From Dermatemys mawii (taxonomy: Eukaryota; Chordata; Testudines; Dermatemydidae): 64,000 nucleotides of DNA. The stretch lies in the NCBI GenBank assembly GCA_007922305.1, contig ML677351.1, positions 16,273,119-16,337,118 on the forward strand. Direction: 5' to 3'. How positions within the stretch are numbered: the stretch's first letter is position 1; the number at the start of each line of letters is the position of its first letter. The translations under genes were made by a program, and so were the position numbers. Positions 1 to 13,240 of this stretch are shown here, in pieces. The notes beneath the pieces were generated by a model. It saw only the letters and a list, made by a program, of their open reading frames with translations, made no database searches and was not told where the DNA came from.

Positions 1-1128
1 TGCACATATTTTTCAAACTATCCAAAAATTTAGAGAAGTAAAACAATAATTCATTATGTAAAAATAACATGTGTGCATAGCACCTGCCTTTTCAGGACTC
101 CCATTTGCTGTCATGATAAAAATGCACATGCTGATAAATCCATCTGCTCAAGACAGACAAATCATTACTCCTTTGTTGCATTTAAGTAATGAATTCTATC
201 AGCAGGAGACTCCTGCAGGTGGGGGAAATTGATCCAAATGGAGCAGTGAACAGTGTGAAACAATTGATGAACAGCTGCTAAAAATGAGCATGGAAGATGT
301 ACGCATAATACACCTGATTCTTCTCTCTTAGATTTATACCATTAGACTACTATTGACGGGTGGAAGTGAGAGGAGAATCATGTTTTATTTGATTTTATTG
401 GGACCTACCTTACCACTATGAGTTCTCCTCTTTTTCTCCTTTGGGTTCATACAGAGGACTAAATTAAATGAATTGAAACTGAAACATAATGTTTTCCTTA
501 ACTAAAAAATGCAAATAAGAGTCTAAACTTTCCATAACAGAATTAGTTGAGCAAGTACATATTTACACAGTTTAGTAGGCTAAATAATGTACATCAGTTA
601 TCAGGAATGATGTGACAGTGACATCTGTTAGTTTATGGAGGGCAATCTCAAGGGAAATGGTGGAAGTCTTATCACTTGGGACATTTAAAATGTGACTGGA
701 GAAAACACTAAAATTACAGCATACTATGGTGGCAGGGAGATGGATATGAGGACTTACCAATAATAGGTCTTTTTCTATCTCAAACTCTTGTGAGCCTTGA
801 TGGGGATGAATTAATAAATTCAATTCAATTTAAAATGTTTACTGACTCTGCTAAATCCTGGAACGTACAGTAGCAGACCGTTATTATTTTTCTTTTAGAC
901 GCTAAAAACAATACATGGAATCTATAAAAATCGGTGTGAGCACATTGCTGTCCTAATTACAGGAATTCCTATTTCATCAGAGCTGTTAAATATATGCTAG
1001 TGGAGATTTGAGACAATATCCTCCTTCAGTATTTTATTTTCAATGGCAAAGCTACATTTATATAAGGCAGCTGTCTAGCCCAGATATGGGTGTACAGGAA
1101 TAGACCTTGCCTTAATCTTATGGCTGTG
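1..1128. other. Unassigned AT-rich sequence
   Basis: No gene or recognisable repeat was seen. The longest open frames are under 90 codons and show no recognisable motif. Confidence 0.5.
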
Positions 1129-1230
1129 TAAGAACATGGAAATGTCTGTACCAGAGCAATAGTCCATTTAAATACTAAGAGTGGCCAGAACCAGATACTT
1201 CAGAAGAATGTGCAAGAAGCCTGAAGGGGA
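1129..1230 (-). mobile_element. CR1 LINE 3' UTR fragment, antisense (part A)
   Basis: The plus strand reads like the reverse complement of a CR1 3' region (AACATGGAAATGTCTGTACC, then a decayed 'gtccatttaa...agtggccagaaccag' block). The family resemblance is from memory. It is separated from part B (1490-1665) by an opposite-orientation CR1 end. Confidence 0.5.
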
Positions 1231-1239
1231 CAAGTAGGG

Positions 1240-1413
1240 AATAACTAGCCATTCAGGGGAAATTTTTTCCTACACACCGCAGTTGAAGGTTGGCTCGTGC
1301 TCTTGCAGCATGATGGTCTAGTTGGGGATTGGTCCTGCTTTGAGCAGCGGGTTGGACTACATGACCTCCTGAGGTCCCTTCCAACCCTGATATTCTATGA
1401 TTCTATTTTTTGC
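1240..1413 (+). mobile_element. CR1 LINE 3' end, sense
   Basis: The stretch contains the CR1 3'-terminal signature: a GGTTGGACTACATGACCTCC block, then GGTCCCTTCCAACCCTGATA, ending in the TTCTATGATTCTAT terminal repeat typical of CR1. CR1 copies are 5'-truncated, and this one keeps only its 3' tail. It lies inside an antisense CR1 fragment, so it inserted later. Confidence 0.8.
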
Positions 1414-1489
1414 CAAACTCTTTTTAAAAATACACCTATCTCAAGGAACTGTGAATGTTCTCATTATTCATATAAATGTTCAGTCCTTT

Positions 1490-1665
1490 AATGAATAAGT
1501 GCTTATCCTCAAGGATTGCTTGTAGCAATGAATTCCATAGGCTATTTCTGATCCTAGATAAAGCGTTCCCTTTATCAATTTTAAATTTTCTGGCTATGTT
1601 TCATTGACAGGGAAACACATAAATTGACTTCATATGAGAGAGAGCCCCTCATGTTGTAACATGAT
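1490..1665 (-). mobile_element. CR1 LINE fragment, antisense (part B)
   Basis: Reads GTAGCAATGAATTCCATAGG, then 'gtttcattgaca' and 'tatgagagagagcccc', resembling the continuation of the antisense CR1 3' region begun at 1129. Strongly decayed. Confidence 0.45.
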
Positions 1666-3679
1666 AAAATGTTCCGGATTAGCAAAGGGCCTTGTAAATA
1701 AACCGGACAATTTGCCAAAGATGCCAGTCTCAATTATCCAAGTGGAGGCAGAATTTGATAGTTTGATAGTATGTAAGAGATGAGTCAGGGCGAGGAATAG
1801 GCTATGAAGGGCCTTAAAAGCAAAATAAAGTAATTTGATGTGGAGAAGAAGGGGATTGTCAATGAAAGGAAGTAAAGATAGGAATGTGTGTATTGACTAG
1901 GTGATGAGCTGGAAAAATGATTACTGAAGCAGTGTTTTGAATGGATGTATACGGTACAAGATAGTATTCATTAAGACAGAAGGGAAAAGGTTGCATTAGT
2001 CAAGATATAAGGTCTGAATTAGAATTTTGTCTCTGGGGATGGACAGAAAAGGCCCAAACTTGAACCTTGTACAAGGGGAGCAGATGAAATGGGCGTGAAT
2101 TCATTTATTTATTATAGCAAATATTCATGGAAAGATTTTGTGTGTATTTACCTAGCTTTAATGTTCAGCATTTTAAGAAACTTTATAAGGGATTTTGATT
2201 ATATTTTTCAAAACTCTGAGTTTGAGGAATATTTGTTTCTCAAATCTTAAAATGAGGGATTGTTTAGAATGGGGTCCTATTTATTGTGAACTCCCAAAAA
2301 TTCAGAGGAGAAAATATCACATATGAATGGTTCTGGTTTTTACGTTCCCCCCCTGCCCCCTCTAAATAAATAAATAATAATTCTCCATCAGTATCTAAAC
2401 AGGTTGGTGGCTTTCCCTGGTCCTAGAAACTAACTTGAGCATTTAGATTCCCCTCCTGCTCACACAGCTGGTTCCCTAAAATAGAAATATTAAGTGTATT
2501 AACATAAAGTTTTGAATATATTTAAAAACAATCAATACCTAGGATGATTATTGTGCTACCTATGCCACAGCTTACCTGTACTTACCTCTCTTGAGATATC
2601 CATAACTGTTCTTAATCATAATTTTTCCCCAAAGTAGTGCTTTTAGAAGCAATTATTAAATGCACTGTTTTGCAAGTGAACACAGGTACTGAGTAGTCTT
2701 TTGTTATCTCCACAAACATCACATTTAATGCTACTCTATGTAGTCTAAGGAAAGACCATATAAAGGAAGATTATAAATGTAACAACAATTACAAGAATGG
2801 AATTGAAGGCATTTTACTTGTATGCAAGTGTATTTAGGAATATGCCAAGTGTGGTAAGTTAATTAGGTTAATTTTGCATGACAGTAAATGTTTACATTCT
2901 CTAAACATTGAGCTACAGTCACCGTGATAGGAGAGTGTCTCAGAAGCTGGCTTCATAGAGCTGAGAACCTGTCTGTTTTCAGGGTGAACAGGAGAGGTCA
3001 ATGACAAGCCAGGTATTAAGTTTGAATTTAATAAAGGTAATATTGCTTGGCCAATTGTTGCTTAGTGATCAGACTAGAGGGTGATGATCATACAAATGTC
3101 TCCAGAGGTTTAGACATATGTAACTTTTGCAGCTGCATAGGGCCATGCACTATTTCTTCAGACTTAGCTAGCATGTCATCCTTAATTCCCTGCTTGTGGT
3201 TTGATATGTCTCTGGCATCAGTAGGCTGAAGCAGAGATTCGGGTGCCTAAATGTCCTCCCTCTTTCCCTGCTTGGAAAACCAGACTTCAATTTTACCTCC
3301 TAAAGGATTCCTATTTCACATATGTAGTATCATTCCTTTTCCAAAGGTTGGTTCACAGTGCAGAAGAAATGTCCTTCAACTAATAGACACAGCTGCACAC
3401 AAGTCTTGGCAGGAAGGTACACTCTGCCCTTGATTCAGTAATGTATATAATCCTCATTCAGTATGTCAAAGCAAGGAACAGCTGGGACCCATTGGCTCTC
3501 TTGAGGAAAAGACATGTAAAGAATGCCCTAACAAAATCTGTTCCTGCTGATGATCTTGCTGACTTCCCTTCTGTTGCTTAGAAACTGATCTAGCCACAGC
3601 CCTGCTATTGTTTCCGCTGTTCACACTCAGCAGTGATGAGTCAATGAGCACCTTCTGGATTTTAACAAAAAAGAAGATG
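1666..3679. other. Unassigned; possible ancient repeat near 1690-2090
   Basis: The 1690-2090 block (with 'ctatgaagggccttaaaagc') looks like a very old interspersed repeat, but I cannot place its family. The rest shows no gene or repeat I recognise. Confidence 0.35.
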
Positions 3680-4290
3680 AAGTCATTTACCCATAATCAC
3701 TGAATCTGGTGGCCAAGAAAGCCGTGAAATTAGAGGGGATGGTTGGAAGCTGCAGGGGACACACAGAGAAGGGAGGAATATAGAGGGATGTGAATCAGAG
3801 ACCTAGAAACACAAAGCCACCTAACAGACATAAAGAGAGGACACAGAGCCCTGCAGCTCTAAGAGACGGTGGAAAAGAGATGGGAATGGAAACAGGGACA
3901 TGCAGACTTCTGTCGCGGGCAAAGAACTCTAGGAAAGGACCCCTGTAAGGAGACCCAATATGGAGAAGGAAGACCTTGGGGATGGTGGAGAGGGCAGAAA
4001 GGAAAATATGAGTGAGGAGATTGAAACCAGAGAATTATACTTTGTGGGGATGGGGAGGAGGAGACCAAAAGGGTGTAAAAACTCTCCTGTAGGTAGAGTG
4101 GTAAGAGACTATGGCATCTAAACTGCAACTGAGAGAGGCATAGGAAAAGGAAGATGGGTGGATAGAGTGAAAGTCGGAGGGAGGAAAGTTGAAAAGGAAA
4201 GTTAACTATAGAGGAAATAATGTGACTATAGGTAATCAGATACAGCTAGAAGGAAAGATAAAGGTTGAGTGAAGTTAAAGAAAAGAACAA
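3680..4290 (+). repeat. Purine-rich tract
   Basis: About 600 bases strongly biased to A and G on the plus strand (gaga, ggaa and aggg words), giving a matching pyrimidine strand. The 89-codon minus-strand open frame here is a by-product of the bias. Confidence 0.55.
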
Positions 4291-6912
4291 AAAACAGACA
4301 CTGCAGGTCAATATATTGTGTTGTTTTATACAAAGCTTATGGCAACATGTGTCAAAATAACAGACACCCATATTCAGTTTGGTTTTAAATATTGGGGGAC
4401 ATCAGGAAAAGGATATGAAAGTATACTACTGCGTGGGCATGGGAACCTTTTCCTGGATCAGAAGTTATAATCCATAATGTTCCAGCTACGGAACCGGAAA
4501 TGTGCCCCACATCAGATTAGAATCAGCAACCTTTTCCTTAGAAAGGCTGCAGCTCTCTGGTCTCAGTGCTATGGCATGGTTCACTGCTCATGTCCTTTAG
4601 TGCCAATGTATTTGAATGCTGACAAATCTGTGAAATCAGCAGCTGCACCATTATCTTGGAACTACCATTACCACAGTCATTTTTATTGGTATGTTATCAA
4701 AATATAATTTGCTATTGGCAAGCTTTTCTCATAAATAATTCCAGATAAATACCAAACACGGGTGCTTATATGTTGGGTTTTGTTTTAGTTCTTTTACATT
4801 CAAGATTTGTTTTGAAACGAGGTTACATTATCTAAAAGTACAGGAAATTTCACCTAGTATTTCTAAATGTTAGGAGGGAGGACCCCCTGTTCTTGATATT
4901 TTTAACTTGTATGTATGTGTTTATTTTTGTCCCCCACAGCTTCCTCTAGCCTCCCTACATTTGCTTGGCTGGCCTCAAGCCTGTGTAGCATACAAAATAT
5001 AGAACCTTAAGACAGGGATCCAGAATAAAAATAAAAAGATTTTCATTTAATATGAATATACAGTTGATTAAAGACTTCAACCAATGTTGGATAAAAGAGA
5101 GTTTCACCTCCAGCATTATGCATATTAATTGATATAAATTGGCTCTTTGTAGCTTTTCTGTGAATTCTTTATGAAGGGAAATAAAATGAGAATTTGTGAG
5201 TGACTTGAACCCTGGAAAGGTTACTTCTTAATGATATTTAACTAACTGTGCTTTTTATTTCAGGAAACAAACCAACAAGCAACCAAAAAAAAAAAAAGCT
5301 AAAACCCACTTTGCCTTAATGACCAAAACAGCTGAGCAAAGGAAGTCATCTATCCTGGAAGGTATTGAATAGATTGTTTGTAGATACAGCTATAGAATTA
5401 TAAAATATTAACATTATATAGTTTAAAAAAAAACAAAACCCCAAGCCAACTACTGTTGTTAGTGATATATTTGTTTCCTGGTGGGCTTGAGCATAAGAAG
5501 GTATTTGCATATCAGATGCTGCTATCACATACCTTATCGTTTTGCCATAGAAGTGATGAAATATTTGCAATGAAATTTACCAGAACATGACACATCGCTG
5601 GGTTTTGTGTTAAGGTGCCAATTTGAACATCCTTAGTCATCCTTAATCTCTTGGGGTTAAGGAGACAGAGGGTTCAATTTATATCTTTATGCCCAGGGCT
5701 TCCTTTTTTAATTATTCTTTTATAAATTCTATTTAGTGACTCTTAGAGCTAAGCTGTAAAGAAATTGGGGATCGAATGATCATTTCTATAAGATGCTGCG
5801 TGCCTGCAACAGCCACTACAGTCAGTGAGGGTGCTCGACAACTTGCAGGATTGAGTCATGAATTAGTCATTCATTTATTTGTAACACTGGGAATTGGTGA
5901 GTTGTTCTCCAAGTGACTAAAGAATTTATAGAGAAAAAGACAGAGTCCTAGTGATATTATTACATTTTGTGGCATGGGCATGCATTTGGTAAGGTCAGAT
6001 CACCTCCAAAATAGTTAAAGAATTTTAAGAAATCAGATTCACAGGGTATATGAGCTAAGGTCAAATTTCAACCAACATGATCCTTAGTAGCCCAACTGGA
6101 TTGAATTTACAAAGCATTTTAAAGCTAAATTTGTTGCATTGCTTCGTGGGCATGCTACAACAGTTAAAAATGCATGATCTCAGTGCAAGACAGCTGAAGA
6201 TGGAGTTGCAGTAGCTCAAAGGAGAAAAGTTTTTCGAATAATCCTTTAATGGTGAATGGGAATGCAGGAAGTTATTCAGAACACCAGCCTTGAGGAATTT
6301 GTCAGGGAAAAGGGAAATTGAGTGTATTTATCTTGTCCAGCAGGATCATCGTAAGTACGAGATATCTTTGACTCAGAAGAGTTGGTAGAAATACACTAAT
6401 CCTATGCACTCTGGGTGGCTCTTTACTGAAACTTGTTTTTATAGTGATGGCGAAAACTCTGTGTATCTCATTAGGCATCTGAAAGTTCATTTTCTTATCA
6501 ATACCGAGCCAAATGGCTTCAGACTTAAATTTTGTGAAGAAGTATCTCAGGTTTTATGTAAAAATGATTGCAGTGTTTTGGGCCCCAGTCCTTTGAACTG
6601 ATCTATCTGGGCAGACATTTATGCCTGCATGGAATCCCACTGAAATATATGTGGCTCCATAGCAGTTCAGGGATTTGCCTAGATTTCAGGATCACTGCCT
6701 TAAAAGCTAATACAATCCACAGTAGCCTACTGGTCTGCAGCACCCTGTGCTACAAGATCTCTATATTCCCTCTGCTTCATTCTCCACACATCAATAAAAA
6801 AAGATAATTTTCCCCATCATCTCAGGCTACACCTCGTGTTATAGAAATTTGCATTAGAAAATAATTTATCCATGATCCAGTTCACACCCCTTCCATGTAG
6901 GACTGTACTATG
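4291..6912. other. Unassigned AT-rich sequence
   Basis: No gene or dated repeat was recognised. An A-run of 13 occurs near 5286 and TA-rich stretches are frequent. Open frames up to 79 codons have no recognisable domain. Confidence 0.45.
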
Positions 6913-7126
6913 CAGAGGTAGTCAATTATTTTGTCAAGGCCCAAATTTCTTGGACAAGGTATAGTCAAGGTACACACCAGAGAAAAAATGCAAAAAAAGC
7001 AAAAAACAAACCCCAAACCCCCCAAACCATAATAATAATAATAAGCAAATAAACAGATTTTGGGGTCTGTTCAAAAGTGTCCGGTGGTCCAGATTTGACC
7101 AATGGCCCGCTTATTGACTACTCCTG
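6913..7126. mobile_element. hAT-type MITE (214 bp)
   Basis: The left end CAGAGGTAGTCAAT and the right end (reverse complement CAGGAGTAGTCAAT) form imperfect terminal inverted repeats starting with CAG, as in hAT elements. The flanks gtactatg (6905-6912) and gtataaag (7127-7134) agree at 5 of 8 positions, consistent with a decayed 8-bp duplication. The interior is A-rich with an (ATA)n run near 7030 and has no coding capacity. Confidence 0.7.
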
Positions 7127-10100
7127 GTATAAAGTCTATTCTCCAGAGTTTTCTCCAGTTAAGCTTTAATTGACTATCTCAGAGTTGTCAGCACTTCACT
7201 TGGGAGACAATTCCAAAATCTAATAGATCTTTCTGAAAGGAAAATATTTACTTTTAACAGAGTATTATTTTATAAGCCTCAGTTTTATTAGTTACAAACC
7301 TCCCCCTAAACTGTTTTTTTAAAGCTTAGTGCTGAGAATAAAGACACAAAATAGTAAAAGAAAAGGCACCACCAGTTTTCAAAACCAACATTTCCTTCTT
7401 AATGGGGTGATTCTCTCTGAAGTATTAATCTTCGGGGGGACAGCAGGGAGAAGTTTTTCAGATGTTAAAATGCTTTGCTTCGATTGCTGTTTGATGGCCT
7501 GGGAGAAACAAGCTCATGGTCTCATCAGTCCAGTCTTCCATGTTGACATATCCATGTCCCAACATCACAGCTCAATTGGTGCTTATCACCATTGACTAAA
7601 GAACTGCTCACACCCAAAGATGCTGCACCCATGTTAGGTTGAAGCAAATTGATGGGATAGTATAGAGAAGCCTGTGCTGCTGCTTCCAGTGCTGTCTATA
7701 TAGCTGTCTTGTAAATGATAACCCTGATGGGTTTGCTTGTGAACCCTGAAGAGCCAATAGAGGAGAGGGTTCATGCAAATACTATTTCTGCTTACAAATG
7801 ATTCCAAAACGGCGGGCTGTGTAAAGGCAATCCCATATACTACAGTGACTCCAGACAGAAACTGTCCCCTAAAGTTTTCTGACAGGAGCTCTGGGTTTAG
7901 CTCCATTTGCTATAGCAATGAGCATTCATCTCTTCAGAAAACCAGTCTATTGAGGCTGAGAGCTCACCAGAGACTTTTCTGAACTAATCAGAAACCAGGG
8001 AATTGTCCCTAAGTAGAAGTGAGGAAGCAGAGCAGAGCAGTTTGGAAAAAATATTAATTTTCAAATGCATATTTGTTGTTTTAATTTTGGAATGAAATTT
8101 TCTTTATATTCAGGAACCTAAAACAAAAAATATTTTTAAATTTTGAATGGTTGGTTTTCGCATGAGTCTGCATTTTTGTCACTGGATGCAATAGAATGAA
8201 AGACAGGCGGAGAAGAGAGGAGGTTGTCGAAGTTTTTTCTCTTGACATTTCTTTTTTCCCTTCTTTCCTTTATTCACCCTTTTTCAAAGCTTTTCCAGTT
8301 TTCGAAAAGTTAGAGTTTCATTTTTTTTTCCTTCTGCAACTCTAGCTTCTGAAGTTGGAGACGTTTGAGTGAAAAAAGAAAAAAAATGGGGAGGGGGAAC
8401 TGGATGATATTCATGTTATTGTACTTAGCGGAGAACAGAAAAATGGAAAGGGGATGGAAAAAACAAAAATTCAATTTTTTCTGCAGCCATGCAATATACT
8501 AATTATTGTGATTTTTTTCCAAATGTATTTGTTTTCTTATATTGTATGATCATAATAAGGCAAATGCTATTATCTACACGTCTTACAGTTGAAGGCCCTT
8601 GGCTCCTCAAGTGGAAAAAAAAAGCAACATGTTCTTTAGATGCCTTTTTATTTAGATAAATGATGTCTTTTGGCCAGTGGATGGATAATTGTAAGGCCAT
8701 ATAAGTGTTCATGCCAGTACTAATGCTATAGCAATCACATAAGCATATAGAACACTCAATATTAATATTGCATATTTTAACTCAGTTTCAATTGTCCTCA
8801 TTTTTTGTCAAATTAATACACACTCCTTTTTTATTCCAACACAAGACAATTTTCTGGTTACTGTCAGGAGATTTAGGTTGAATATCTGTTCCTCCTGACA
8901 GAATCAACTAGTCAGGATATTTTCCTTAGGTTGTCATGCAGTATTTAATAATTTTCCCCTTGAATTTAGAGGGTTTTTTTAAAATGGGCTGAAATCTAAA
9001 TATATTTCTGGCAGAAGCAGTTAAACCAGACATCTTAATTATTATGTTTCCAAGGAAATGACAGCCTGTGTAAGGGAAGCTGACATGTCTCCCTGCAGCT
9101 ATGTGCTTTTTATATTGGAACTTTATGCTATTATAAATTACCTAGGACTGAGACTGGCATGAACACAATACATCAGATTTAAACTGACTGCCACATAATG
9201 TAGAGAGACCGTTAACCCTTTCTTTTTTTCTGGTTTGAGCCTGCTCACTGCAAAACTTGTAGGATTCAGTATTTCCAAAATGGACCTGTGGCCTTTTTAA
9301 CTGGCCCCACAATTTACCAGTCATCATTTGAAATGATCAAAGTGAGCATGCAGGGTCAATATGCTGTGAGGCTGCTGTGCAGAGCCTGCTGTTCTTGACA
9401 GCTATTGTTTGATTTGAGGAACTCGTTGTGCCAACTGCCAAGTTTTCATATGAAGCAAGGCACATGATCTTTGCACCTGCTGCCTCCTGTTTAGAGGGAC
9501 GGGGAGGTCTCTGAGTTATTCAGCTAACATAACAACTGTGTATTGAGCAAAATTTAACAAATATGTTAAAATAGAGCCCGCTGGGAAGATATTTCAAATT
9601 ATATTGGCATGCTGTGTTACTTTGAAATTGATTAGCTTGCTCAGCATATGTAGTAACTTCTACAGGAAGAAATACAACATGGAAAAAGCTAAAAAACATC
9701 CTCGTTTTTTGGTCTCTTGTAAATTACACACAGTGGAATTGGATGTGCTCATTTTTTCTGATAATAATGTTATACTTCTTATGTGGGAAAAGGCAGTAAT
9801 TAGTGAGATTAAAGGTCATTGCTTTAGAAGTAAGAGAATGAGTGAGCATGTTGGACCAGCTGTCCTTTTGCTTTTCTTCAAATGTTTTATAATTTTATGA
9901 GACTGTTTTGTAGCTAAGGATACAATAACAACAGGTCTGGCAAAAGGAGTCTTAGAACACATTATCTGGGTTTAATACAGCAGTAAGGAAGACCGACTTA
10001 CCTGAACATCATCACATAGTTGCTAACATGCTCTAAAAACCAATCAACTTCAATGAGCTTTAGATCAGGCCCATGGTAAGATATAGCTAAAACCTACCAT

Positions 10101-12531
10101 TGGAAGAATGAATATTTTCCATCACAGCAATTTCTCCATAAGTTTTTTCTTAAGGAATTATTTCAGACTAATTTTGTCCATGAAATTAAAGACCATGTTA
10201 ATATTTTCATGATTTTTTTATGTTATGGATCAAGTATAGTGATCTCACATCTATTCCAAGCATAAATGATGGAAAACAACTTAAGAGGAGAAAGAGAAAA
10301 GGAATAATCTCGGCAATATCTATATTTCAAAAAAGAAATCACTATTAGATGCAATTCATAATTATTATAGTGGCAAAAATCAGTATTATTCGACTAATCT
10401 AATATTAAATAGAATAACCTAACAATACTTTTGCAAGAACCTCAACAGGCCAGCTTAAGAAGTATTTTTGAACAACCCATTAAGATGCAGAGATGGCAAT
10501 ATATAGCTACTTATAAGTTTAGTATTCAGAAAGGTAGGTGTTCTCAGAAAAACCTGCCTCATCATTTTTTCACAGAAAGATCCTCTTGGATTTCAGAGAA
10601 ATGAGTAGCTGTTATCTTTTGATATAAATTATATTTGAATCATCACAATCATAAAACAAATCCCTGACAATAAATAACTCACAACAAAGCCTGCCTCACA
10701 TAGCTCCCTATGATGCTCCATTAGTTACAAGCTAATGGCCTGATCCATTTCCCACTGAAACCACTGGGAGTATTATCATTGACTTTGGCCTCGATACAAG
10801 AAATCACTTAAGCACATGCTTAAGTCCTTCCTGGTTCAGGACAACATTTCAAGACATGCACAATAATATCTGCTTAAGTGCTGTCCTGAATTGGGTTGCT
10901 TTTCTGAACTAGGGCCCTAATTGAAGATGGACTAGCACATAGGGCTTCATCTTGCAAATCTTTGCCCATGTAACTTTACTCATTTGCACAGCCAATGGGC
11001 TATGAGTTTAAGTAAAAGTACTTGAGTGCAGAAGTAATCCATAAGGTCAAGTTCTTAGCCTTTAAAAAGCTGGGGCCCGGTTTGGAAACACATAAGTCCA
11101 GGTTTTTCCTGGCCCGTATGCAAGCAAGAAACCTCCAACCCTTGTGGAGCCAGCACAGTGGCTAGGTAGAATTGCAGTGCCTGTGCTCAGAGGAATGCAG
11201 GGGCTTCTCCTACTGCTGCATGCATCACTAGGGGCAGAAGATGCTATAACAGGGCAGGGGCTACTACACCATCAGCCCATTCATTGGCCAGTAGGGGCTA
11301 GCTTATTGCACAGAGGGAGTACAGGGCTTACCAGATATTAGTCAGGAAACGTGTCTCTTCTTCTATGCACAACTTTCTCTTTCTCCTTCTTAATGGCCAT
11401 TTCACACTTTTGTGTCATGAAATAATCAAAGCATGAATAGATGCTGAGGGTAATCCAGGTCCAGCATTAAGTCTAGGATCAGTATTAAATCAGGAGTGCT
11501 CACTCTTCCAGGTGCAGAGCCTACTAAGGAATATGAAACTCATCTTGCACACTAGCAGAGGAAGACGAAATGCAGCATAATATTACTTCTAATAACTTCT
11601 AGATACTTGTCACTGAATCTGTCCCTTCCAAAGTTTCCTGAAACCTCAAACCTGACAGATTTCTGGATTAATAATATTTTAAATTTCTTTTGTAAAAATA
11701 CACGTTTTTGAAAAAAAGAACTTGCTTGTAATACCACTGACCCTTGAGGCTTTTTCAGGATATCTGCTAATGGGGATGGGTAAGTTTGTTTTGAAGTGGT
11801 ACCATTTAATTTCTTTGTAATGGAACTTAGTCCAGATAAGACCAATCTAAAGTTGATGGGCAGAAAGAAGCAATTAAAAGAATCAATGATCTATGTACTC
11901 CTGGGTTGAGGGTGTTTGTCTGTTGTTGGTGAAGCCAGATTTGCAATCATGGGGCTTTCTGAAATCCAGGACTTTGAGGAAGAATACTTCAACAATGCTT
12001 CTTTTTGACAGAACACTCCAACTGTGGGTGGATGGGACATAATTATTGGTTATCCTCAACTAAGAGCATAGCAGCTACTAAACACCTTCATTCTCCCACA
12101 TCAGTATAAAAGTACAGATATCCTGTGATTGATGGAGTAGGAAGACATATGGATGGGTGCAGCACCTGTGGTGGAAGCCTATCTGAATCTGATAGTAGTA
12201 GTAGAAACAAGACAGGTTGCTTACAATTTAGGACAGATAAAAGTGGTGAAATTATGTCAGTGTCACCTGACTGACTGGGTTTAGCTTACCTTTCATTTCT
12301 AAGCTTCACAACCAGGTGATCTTACTGGCTCCCAAGCTACTTCTGACTGTAGCGAGTACAGTGGCTACATTGAAAGTCTTTCCCCTACCCATTTTGACAG
12401 ACTAGTAATTTCCAAAAGCAACTACGCACATATAATAGAAAATTCCTCTGGAACCAGCAAAAAAAATTTGTCAAAATGGATGGAATGTATCAGTTATCCA
12501 TGCACTGAACACTTTGAGGCTGGAGTGCTAT
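7127..12531. other. Unassigned intergenic or intronic sequence
   Basis: No gene was recognised. A degenerate repeat-like zone lies at 10040-10930, with copies of a palindromic 'tcaacttcaatgagc' type motif and 'cacttaagcacatgcttaag'. This resembles an old sauropsid dispersed repeat of unknown class. Open frames up to 98 codons (9604, 11552) have no motif I recognise. Confidence 0.4.
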
Positions 12532-12737
12532 GGGTATGTCTTCACTACCCACCGGATCGGTGGGTAGTGATCGATCTATTGGCAATTGATTTATCGCGTC
12601 TCATCAAAATGCGATAAATCAATTGCGAATGGTTCTCCTGTCGATTCCAGAACTCCAGCTCACCGAAAGGTAACCAGCTCACATAGCTGAAGTTGCATAT
12701 CTTCGGTCGACCCCTTCCCCCTAGTGTAGACCAGCCC
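12532..12737. mobile_element. Double-hairpin MITE, copy 1 (206 bp)
   Basis: Imperfect inverted termini: GGGTATGTCTTCACTA at left, and the right end reads inward as GGGCTGGTCTACACTA. Inside are two perfect hairpins: CACTACCCACCG (12543-12554) pairs with 12558-12569 over a 3-nt loop, and CAATTGATTTATCGC (12583-12597) pairs with 12611-12625 over 13 nt. TA lies near both ends, suggesting a TA target. It shares a 24-nt internal block (23/24 identical, inverted) with the element at 58314. Confidence 0.75.
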
Positions 12738-12942
12738 TAAGAAGAGCTACCTCTATAAGCCACCTGAAAATTGCAGCAAGTTCAGAGCACAAGAGGCCGT
12801 GTTGAAAGCATTATTTATTTCACAGAGCATATTCAATCTTCACTCAGAAATCAACAGGTAGGCAGTGCCTCTTTTGAAGTGTGAGGTACTAGTTTTCAGA
12901 TATAAATCCTTAAATGGTTTTGGTCCTGACTACTTGAGGAGC
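12738..12942. other. Unassigned; possible old repeat
   Basis: Contains 'aaatccttaaatggttttgg', which resembles a word from an old amniote interspersed repeat, but I cannot assign it. Confidence 0.25.
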
Positions 12943-13240
12943 TGTCATAACCATATAGCTAAAGGTAGCCTAGAATTCCTCCTTACCTGCAGGGGGTTAA
13001 GAAGCTCAAATAACCTGGTTGGCACCTGACCAAAAGGACCAATGGGGAAAGAAGATATTTTCAAACCTGGGTGGTGGGAGGTGGGAAGGCTTTGTTTTGT
13101 GCTCTTTGTGTGTGTGTTCTCTTGGAAAGCAGAGAAGCATCAGATCAGAAAACTCCTCCTACCTTAAAGTTGAGAGTGGGGAGGGAACTTTTTTGGCTTT
13201 CCTTTCTGATCCAAAAGAACCCAAGAACTTTCTTGGCTTT
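12943..13240 (+). mobile_element. Older LTR fragment hosting a younger LTR (left part)
   Basis: Begins TGTCATAACC and, like the younger LTR, contains 'agctaaaggta...cctagaatt' and 'ttacctgcagggggttaag', so it is a diverged relative. It is interrupted at 13240 by the inserted LTR. Its 3' part holds GCTTTCCTTTCTGATCCAAA, which recurs just beyond the insertion, so the intact host had a tandem repeat of about 40 bp here. It has no coding content; the 81-codon plus-strand frame is incidental. Confidence 0.6.
13236..13240. repeat. Target-site duplication GCTTT (left)
   Basis: GCTTT immediately precedes the LTR start TGTCATAAG and is repeated exactly at 14030-14034 after the LTR end CCTGACA. Confidence 0.85.
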
